This document shows positions 56,927 through 64,000 of a stretch of DNA of 64,000 nucleotides, piece by piece; position 1 is the stretch's first letter, and the number at the start of each line of letters is the position of its first letter. The translations under genes were made by a program, and so were the position numbers. Origin of the DNA: Zarea fungicola (Eukaryota > Ascomycota > Sordariomycetes > Hypocreales > Cordycipitaceae); contig FWCC01000080.1 in assembly GCA_900169235.1 (NCBI GenBank), forward strand, positions 203,860 through 267,859. The letters run 5' to 3'. Below the pieces are notes generated by a model. The model was not told the DNA's origin. It was given only the letters and a program-made list of their open reading frames with translations, and searched no databases.

Positions 56927-57855
56927 ATGACCTCTCAATCCTACAAAACGTACTCTCAGCGTGCAGACGCTCATCACCACCCAGTCGCAAAGAAGCTCTT
57001 CGACATCGCCGAGTCCAAACAAACGAACCTAGTCATCTCAGCCGACCTCGAGGATACGAAAAGTCTACTTGAATGTGCAGATGGTATGGATCCCGGCGCT
57101 CTTGATCTCAAACGGCAGTCGGCATCACCTAACTGTACTGTGTTACAGCCCTCGGCCCATACATTGCCGTTTTCAAGACACACATCGATGTTGTGCGAGA
57201 TTTCGGCGATGCTACCATTCAAGGGTTAAAGAAGCTGGCTCTGAAGCATAATTTCTTAATCTTTGAAGATCGCAAGCTCGTCGACATCGGCAACACCGTG
57301 CAGAAGCAGTACCACAATGGGGCATTGCGCATCTCCGAATGGGCCGACATTGTTAATCTCAGCATCCTCAGCGGGGATGGTATCGTCGAGGCTCTCACGC
57401 AGACTGTGACGAGCCCTGAATTCCCTTTTCGAGGTCAACGTGCCTTTCTCATCGTCGCTGAGATGACATCCAAGGGGAGCCTCGCCACCGGGTCCTTCAC
57501 GGAGCATTGTATCAGGATTGCTCGACAGCACCCAGACTCCACAATCGGTTTTGTAGCGACCAAGGCTCTCATCAACGACCAAAGTGACGGTGTGCCAGCC
57601 ACTGAAGACTTTATAGTCTTCAGTGGCGGGATTCACATGGCAAGCAAAGGAGACAAACTTGGCCAGCAGTATCGGACCCCAGCGGACGCAGTCCGACGAG
57701 GTACCGACTTTATCATTGCGGGGCGGGGAATCTATGAATCTGCCAACCCGATTGATTCAGCCAAGCAATACCAGGAACAGGGCTGGAACGCATATCTTGA
57801 GCGAGTTGGGCTCTCGCGGGCCTCCTCCATTGAGAATTCAACCGTTGCTGAGTGA
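56927..57855 (+). CDS. pyrG/ura3-like: orotidine-5'-phosphate decarboxylase (short form)
   Basis: Two exons (56927-57083, 57149-57855) encode 287 aa. The product decarboxylates OMP to UMP, the last step of pyrimidine synthesis. Visible motifs are [27 protein letters not shown], the catalytic [14 protein letters not shown] (Lys and Asp residues present), [21 protein letters not shown] and [11 protein letters not shown]. From knowledge of the family, many Sordariomycete enzymes (Neurospora pyr-4, Trichoderma pyr4) carry an insertion that brings them to roughly 370-400 aa, whereas Aspergillus pyrG is near 277 aa. This one is of the short type. It is complete and appears functional. Whether it is the only copy in the genome cannot be seen here. 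Confidence 0.93.
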
Positions 57856-58806
57856 GCTGGGCTACCACTTGTCAAGTTTATGTCTATTATTAGTTCTCTA
57901 CAATGCTGGCGACTACGCTTAAAGGACCACTCATGCTTGGTAAAGTTGGTGTCTGTAGCCTGGCTGGCACAGAGCCGACAAAGTGGTAGAGTTGATGTAG
58001 ACACATATTTATGCCAGACAGAGCGGCGGAGGTGCAGATTCAGCGGGCGATCCTACCCGGCCGCGTGGCTTATTTCAAGAATCGGCGGCCCGCTTACATG
58101 TCGTGCACACCACATTTCTATCGAGTTGACGCAAAATGTTGAATCTCACGTCGTTATGTTCCGCTCTTCCCTCGGCTTCTGCGACCGACCTGTGTTCGGC
58201 GGTCCTTGCCGCAGATTAGGGCAGATGTTGCGGCGCCACAGCTGACAAGATGTACCGGCTTCCATAGTTTAAGTAGAATGTTGCAAAGCTCGTCCTGGCC
58301 CATGTTGTGTGACAATTTGCATACTATTCATCTTCTGTTCAGACTTGTTGTTTCAAGGACAGCTTTACACGCTGTATATATGTACTGTTATTTGTTCAGC
58401 CATATAATGGCGCATCCATTTTGACTTTTGAGCCCTTTTAGCCCTTTTGTTGGGACGCACAGCGTCTCCGCCCCTTGCAATGACCGTCCGGACCGTTTGC
58501 CGGGGCTACGGGGAATGCAGCGTAGCGATTGTCGGGCGTGGCGGAATCAACAGGGACCACAACTAAAACTGACAGTAGCATTTTCTGGTGCAGCGCCTCT
58601 GTAACTCCGCTAACCTCCGCCAGTTTCTCAACATCAGGCGGTGCCGAGCAGGTTGGGGTGGCTGACGTAGATTAGCTCGCCTAGTTTCCAGGCAGATACA
58701 ACTCCGCTTCGGTAAATCGGACCATGAAATCTATAAAAGACATTACGCTCTTTAAAAGACCAATCTGTGCTCAAGTTCCACCCCGAAACTCCGCACTACG
58801 TTCAAA
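57856..58806. other. intergenic region
   Basis: No coding sequence is supported. It contains the promoter of the Rossmann-fold gene at its right end. Confidence 0.4.
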
Positions 58807-59605
58807 ATGAAAGTTCTCTTTGTTGGCGCCAGTGGCATGATTGGAGGAGACGTTCTTGTTCAATGTCTCGCCAATCCACGCATTTCAAGCGTCGTTGCCT
58901 TTGTGCGACGGGATCTGCCGACAGATGTATCCAGCCACCCAAAGCTCCAAAGCGTCATAATTAAAGACTTTGCATCGTGGCCTTTTGATATTCTGCAGGC
59001 ACATGAAGATGCCGCGGCCATGGTCTGGTACGACAGCCTCGCGGCCAGAGCGATTACTTGCTGACTCTGAATAGGACTATTGGGTCTTATGATGGCAATG
59101 TTGCTGTCGATTTTGATTATCCCCTTGCCTTTGTAGAATACATGGCAAAAGTGTTGGAGGCAAAAGCCAATGCACAGCGGTTCCGATTTGTCCTCCTGGG
59201 AGGCAAATTTGTACGCCAGGATCAGGACAAGAAGCTGTGGTTCCTAGAACAGCAACGGAAGCTCAAGGTATTACTTCCGTTCTCCCGAGGCATGCTTGGC
59301 AGTAGAAGCTAATCTTGTATTAGGGCCTGCTTGAGACGAAAACTCTCGCATTTGCGGAGAGCCACGCCTCCATTTGGGAGACCTTTGTTGTCAAGCCAGG
59401 AGGGATCGTGACTAGCAAAGGCGGCGTGATGAATAAAATAACATCACTTGGCGCAATCATGGGCGAGAATTGGTCCATTCGTTCTGAAGAGTTGGGTGCG
59501 TTTATGACTTACCTAGCCATTGACGGCAAAGAGGAGCAACCTGTTACAGAAAATGCGCGTATTGTGAGACGAGGGAGAGAGTTACTAAAATCACGTCAAG
59601 GTTAA
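58807..59605 (+). CDS. NAD(P)-binding Rossmann-fold protein, HTATIP2-like
   Basis: Three exons (58807-59027, 59075-59267, 59324-59605; phases agree) give 231 aa. The N-terminus KVLFVGASGMIGGDVLVQCL has the GxxGxxG dinucleotide-binding motif and is followed by VVAFVRRDLP, the usual second strand ending in Arg residues that bind NADP. The core (IGSYDG, FRFVLLGGKFVRQDQ, LGLLETKTLAFAESH region) resembles the atypical short-chain family that includes HTATIP2/oxidoreductases and fungal nucleoside-diphosphate-sugar epimerase-like proteins, where the protein after FVVLGG is usually longer. The active-site Tyr-Lys pair is not obvious, so catalytic activity is uncertain. The C-terminus ends in a charged helix (ARIVRRGRELLKSRQG). 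Confidence 0.78.
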
Positions 59606-59979
59606 TTGTAGGTGCAGAGCCTCCTGTGGGTAGAGTCCCGCTAATGGTAGATCACTTGACAAAGATCGTGGCTCGAGTGGGTTGTGGGTTAGATGGGATG
59701 TCCGAGCTAGACGGGTTGCAACGTGCTCTACACGCCTTGACGCCGCCGGGCCGTAAAGACCAATGTGGTGTGCACTTGTATTTGTATGTATTGAAGAGGC
59801 TGGTTTGGTAGAGACACCTTCCCTTTGCAGCTGGGAGACCTAGCACATGTGTTACAGATACGAAGGGCGCACCCAGCCACCACCAACTAGTTAAAGCAAG
59901 CCCCTAACGCCTATCTGATCACGCTGGCCGTGACATAGCCTTCGCTCTATTATAGGCGACGATGCTTCCGTCTGCAGCA

Positions 59980-60459
59980 TTAGCTGTCACAGTGGGTAAT
60001 CAAGTCACCGATAAAGACGTCCAATGCCAGACCGCTATCCCCCTTAATCTGCTGCCTATATGTTCCACTAATCATCTTGTTAATGTCTTTTACCACCCGG
60101 AGATTCAATTTGACTTACCAAACATCACCCTTGCAGCACTGGCTCAAAATTTGGTCCACAGCTCCAGCAATTATCTGTCGCGTCACATGAGTGTTGTCGA
60201 AAAAGAAACCATTATATACACAAATTCTCGACTTGTCCTTGTCGAATTGCAGAGTTCCGCGGTGCTTGACTTCGTACTGCGCGTCTGGTAGATTCTTTTG
60301 CATATCATTCTTTATGCTCTCAATTGATGCGCGCGAGGAGCGGCCTCTAGAAAAGGAGCAACCGCCACGAGCCTCCAGCGCGTTGTCTGCCGTGGCGTCA
60401 AAAGAAGCCGAGATGGCGGCGGCCGAAGCAACGGCGGCAAAAAAGTACGAATACAGCAT
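59980..60459 (-). CDS. small secreted Cys-containing protein, 142 aa
   Basis: Two exons (60119-60459, 59980-60067) joined by a GTAAGT/TTAG intron. MLYSYFFAAVASAAAIS is a signal peptide, followed by a short propiece ending near NALEAR. The mature region of about 110 residues has six Cys in the order GGC, RIC, QCC, VCG, THC. The stretch HVTRQIIAGAVDQILSQCCKGDVCG is an amphipathic helix into a paired-Cys turn, and the second exon ends IGDLITHCDS. The arrangement faintly recalls KP4/killer-toxin-like secreted proteins of fungi, but the match is by pattern only and may be wrong. A role outside the cell, such as interaction with other organisms, is inferred from secretion. Confidence 0.65.
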
Positions 60460-63322
60460 TTTGTTAGAAAATGAAATTCTATTTAATAAGTCCTCGAAAA
60501 AAAAAGATACTCGAAAGTCGTGAAGCAGTTGTGAGGGCGTTTGAATGTGTTCTTGTTACTGTCTACTGGTGGACACTCACGCCGTTTTGTAGTCAACGCA
60601 GCCAGACACCAGACAAGAATATGTACAGCCAGAAATAGCACTCTATAGCCCACCCTTGCAATATTCCAGGCTGACAATTCGGGCAGTGTTTTGATGGAAG
60701 TGTGGTCCAACGCTTCGTTCGGGGTCGGCAAGATGCGACATGGGGCAACTGAAGGAGAATTATTTAGCGTATGCTTAAATTAAAAAATCCCCGTCGAGCG
60801 ATAAACCTGGCGACTAGTGGCTGCCAAGAGTCCGTGGCGACAATGGCGTTTTCGCGACGAGATTGTTCATGTGCTTCTTTACATCGAGCACCTGGACCCA
60901 TACGGTTCAATAGCTATTAACTGATATCGTGATGTAAGATTGAAAGATTTATTCTATACTGGCCCAAATGCTGTCCTAATGGTAGCTAAAAATAGTAGTA
61001 ATAATTCATAACCTGCAACTATAAAAGCACATTAAGACACCACACCACTGCCGCTATCTTGGGTATCCATTACGGCTGCGCAATGAGCCGCTTTTAGTGC
61101 TCGCGATGTGAAACGTTAAGGGATCACAGATTTTCTTGCCGATTTGTATTCCACTGTATAATTCTTTACAGGCACTGCTCTGCTCCTCGATTCGCAGCCA
61201 GACTTCTCTCTCGGTTTCGCACTTTGGAGATGGCACCGTTTGGCAACCATCGGCCCAAAACCAAGTCAGCACTAGTAGTGCTTGTTCAACAGTCTAAGTC
61301 GCGAGCGAAGGGCCGCTCAGGCTGTGCGGCCGGCCTAACGCTCCGAGCCGGCAAAATCGTCCAAAGCATTCGTAAGGTACGTGGAGCCAATACGAAAGCC
61401 GTCAGCACTGTTTCCTAGCCCTACGCATTAGCCAGACGACGATGTGGGGTTGGGCCTGAGTTGCTGTCAGTGAGCAACTACCCACTGGAATGGGAGGGCT
61501 GCGCATAAACAATGGGAGATTTAGAGAAAGAGGCACGGTTTCAGAAGTGTAAGTATGCGAATTGGTTGAGCCGCAGTAGTTCCCCTGCACTTTTGGTCTA
61601 TTCTCAATCAACTTTAGCGCTCTAAGTTGCAGACTGATGTCAGCTAATAAAATAGGTCTAGAGTATACTGCAGGGCATCTACGCAGTTAAGGTGTGTCTA
61701 TTTAGAGCACATAACCAGCCGGTTGGGGGACTGCAATGAGGTAAACAATGTGGAAAATGCTACGACAAGTAGCTCAATCGCAGGCTTTAATGCTGGTATG
61801 CCTAATTTTCTCCGTGCTATTTAGATTATTGGCTGAGCCTGCAGCTGACTGCTTATCCTAGGAACAGTGAGAGTATTTCTATTTTAATATTTGGCTGCTT
61901 TTGGCAGTTTCCAAGGACAGAGGCATCGTGATTGTTAATATGGGTGCATCCAGCCGAGAATGAGTGACAGGCCCGCGACACAAAGACTGGTTCCATTCCA
62001 CTCAGCAAACTACATTTTTTCCATCTACCTCACCACGGAAAGATTATCAACGAAGGGAAATACAATATTATTTCGTCAATGTCTTGAGTCTTGTACTCCA
62101 GGGCTCCTCAGTCAACGCTTACCCTATCCCCGTTACCTATCACGAGCTCATACAGTCCTGAGAACACTATCAGCCAAACTGCAATCTAGACTTATAATAT
62201 CCTGACCGTAGGTCCGGTTCGCGTCTTCCGAACTATCTTGATGCCCTGGTTTGTCGTCCTGGTCTACGCCTACCCGTCCGTTTATGTGGTGGGGGCCAGC
62301 TTGAATACTCACAATTTTCCAACAGGCCCTGGAACAGCTACATGAAAACCAACGAGTCAAGCCTAGTCCAATAACCAACGGCAACCATCTTGGCAGCCTT
62401 GGGAGCCTCTCCTATTCTCGGTTAGGCAATGTATACGCTTCGACTTTAGCAAGAAACGATGTCTCCACTCTTACGTCCGCACCAAGTCCGGGTGACGAAT
62501 AACTAACTATTGAGTTGGGAGGAGTATAGCCGGGGTCCTTCTTTTCCGTTACGGCGATAAATTCCAAAAAATAAAGCCAGTAACTTGGGGGTTACAGAGG
62601 AAAGCGTTACTCTGCGGCCTCACACTGGCTACTGAGGAGGATGGGTAAGTTTTATAACCTGTAGTCACCAGATTCAGGCTATTCCTGGATGGGTTATTTT
62701 TCTTTCTATAAATACTTTGGGAAAGGATAACGGTTATTTCTTAGGAGAGAGAAAGGCGCACATAACTATGTGGGTGCACTTTAGCTCAGAAAAGCCTGGC
62801 TTGCAAAAGGTACCTGATAGGATCTAAAATTTCGCCTTATCCGCGGTATAATGAGCTGACCCTGGCATTAAATTCGTGCTGATACTTGGTCCACTCGTTC
62901 GCCAGGAGAGGCTTCAAGTTCAGTTCACGTCAAGACGAACCAGCAAGTTATGTTGCTAATAGTAGTTCGAAATTTATGCCGTGAATCTTATTGAAGAAAG
63001 ATGAATACTACATTGCACCCTCTGCCACTTTTTATTAATGTCAGCCACTTGTATTTGACTCTATCTACCAGTATAGCCATGCCCTAACGAAGCTTTCGGA
63101 AAAGCGGCTTCTTAGTGTCAACAAAGCTTGCTGTTATAGGCCCGAACATGCAGCAGCTATGGCCACAGTTTTGAGCCCCATTCCCATGTGTAAGCCTACC
63201 AATCGTGTTTAGCTAGGTGGCCCGAAAAACTCAATAAATTCATACATGTTGTGTTTAAAGCGCAAACACAATACCGTCCTTTTTGCGGAAGCAAATCGGC
63301 AGAGACAATCTCAATCTACGCC
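60460..63322. other. gene-poor intergenic region
   Basis: Nearly 3 kb without a supported gene. Open frames are short, on both strands and domain-free. The right end is the promoter of the MFS gene. Confidence 0.45.
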
Positions 63323-64000
63323 ATGGGAGTCCTGTCTGGAGAGGCCGCAGATGGGCATTCTCCCGAACAGATAGTCGAGACAGCCACATGTGCCGACGAG
63401 AACAGGCCAACCGCTGTGTCATCCAACGAGAAGAAAATCTTTGACTCCTGGAGATGGACGCTTGTTCGGATAGGCATCTTCTCAGCAAATTTCATCTATG
63501 GGCTCGACACCACAATTGCCGCGGCAATCCAGGCCGAGGCGGCCAACGACCTGGGGGGACTGCCACAAGTCGGCTATCTTGGCGCTGGCTTCGCATTGGG
63601 GTCAGCAGCGGCCATTCTGCCAATTGGCAAGGCATATGGGCTTTTCAACATGAAGTGGCTTTTTATCGGCAGCTTGACCATGTTCGCGGCTGGGAGTGCG
63701 CTTTGCGGTGGTGCGCCTAGCATGGTGGCCCTGATTGTTGGTCGAGTGTGGGCTGGTGTTGGCGGCGCTGGTGTATACCTGGGGTATGGCTCTACAGGCT
63801 CGTCGTTCACATGAGCATTTGCTAACATTGCAATTTTCAAAGAACACTGGGGCTGATATTCACCTTGTCTGATCCGAAAAACACAATGTTTGAGACTGGA
63901 ATTATGGCTTTCGTATACGGCAGCGGATGCATTCTGGGACCAGTCATCGGTGGTCTATTCGCCAGCAGCTCAGTGTTACAAATGAAGAAACGCAAGACAC
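63323..64000 (+). CDS. MFS multidrug transporter, 5' part (cut by window end)
   Basis: The gene starts at the ATG at 63323 (MGVLSGEAADG). Exon 1 ends at 63783, followed by an intron (GTATGG to CAAAG, branch point GCTAAC) and exon 2 from 63843. A polar N-terminus of about 50 residues precedes helix 1. Then come FSANFIYGLDTTIAAAIQ (motif D1 region of fungal drug:H+ antiporters), DLGGLPQVGYLGAGF, the loop PIGKAYGLFNMKWLF (motif A position) and RVWAGVGGAGVYLG. Exon 2 encodes GTLGLIFTLSDPKN and FVYGSGCILGPVIGGLF, the motif C of DHA2-type 14-helix antiporters. The window ends before helix 6. The reading frame is intact as far as it can be seen. A role in drug or metabolite export is expected from the family. 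Confidence 0.86.

Overview
The window is nuclear DNA from a filamentous ascomycete, most likely a sordariomycete of the Hypocreales type. The reasons are many short introns (about 45-120 nt) with GTRNGT donors and CTAAC-like branch sites, fungal Zn2Cys6 regulators, a DUF3328/UstY protein, an OPT transporter, an asco-type multicopper oxidase and long AT-rich spacers. Coordinates of spliced genes come from hand-checked splice sites whose reading phases agree.

Layout. 0.6-5.2 kb: a small SRPBCC protein, a Zn2Cys6 regulator and a divergent DUF5071-like gene. 6.1-10.4 kb: a C2H2 protein with an Asn/Gly repeat tail and a C2H2-ankyrin protein whose 3' end is frameshifted. 10.9-14.3 kb: an intact amidase and a decayed short-chain dehydrogenase. 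14.3-27 kb: gene-poor AT-rich DNA holding decayed genes (a Cys-motif relic at 17 kb, a truncated MFS transporter at 23 kb) and two small secreted peptides.

27.0-29.7 kb is the highlight: a secreted precursor with six identical copies of VDPHKVDPHNRFW, five of them followed by a KK (Kex2-type) site, transcribed divergently from a DUF3328 (UstYa/Yb-like) oxidase with two HxxHC motifs. This is the minimal signature of a dikaritin-type fungal RiPP pathway. The repeated unit has no Tyr and matches no core I know. Nearby are an F-box protein, a Zn2Cys6 regulator spread over micro-exons, a type-B carboxylesterase and an oligopeptide (OPT) transporter (30-41.8 kb). The regulator and transporter could serve the peptide pathway, but that is inference.

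44-64 kb: an alpha/beta hydrolase, an NmrA-like protein, an unknown membrane protein, a mitochondrial NADH kinase (POS5-like), a laccase-like multicopper oxidase, a short-form orotidine-5'-phosphate decarboxylase, a Rossmann-fold reductase, a Cys-containing secreted protein and the 5' part of an MFS transporter cut by the window edge. The 51-57 kb genes look like housekeeping or conserved loci. The rest is accessory. No rRNA, tRNA, intact transposon or CRISPR array was recognised.
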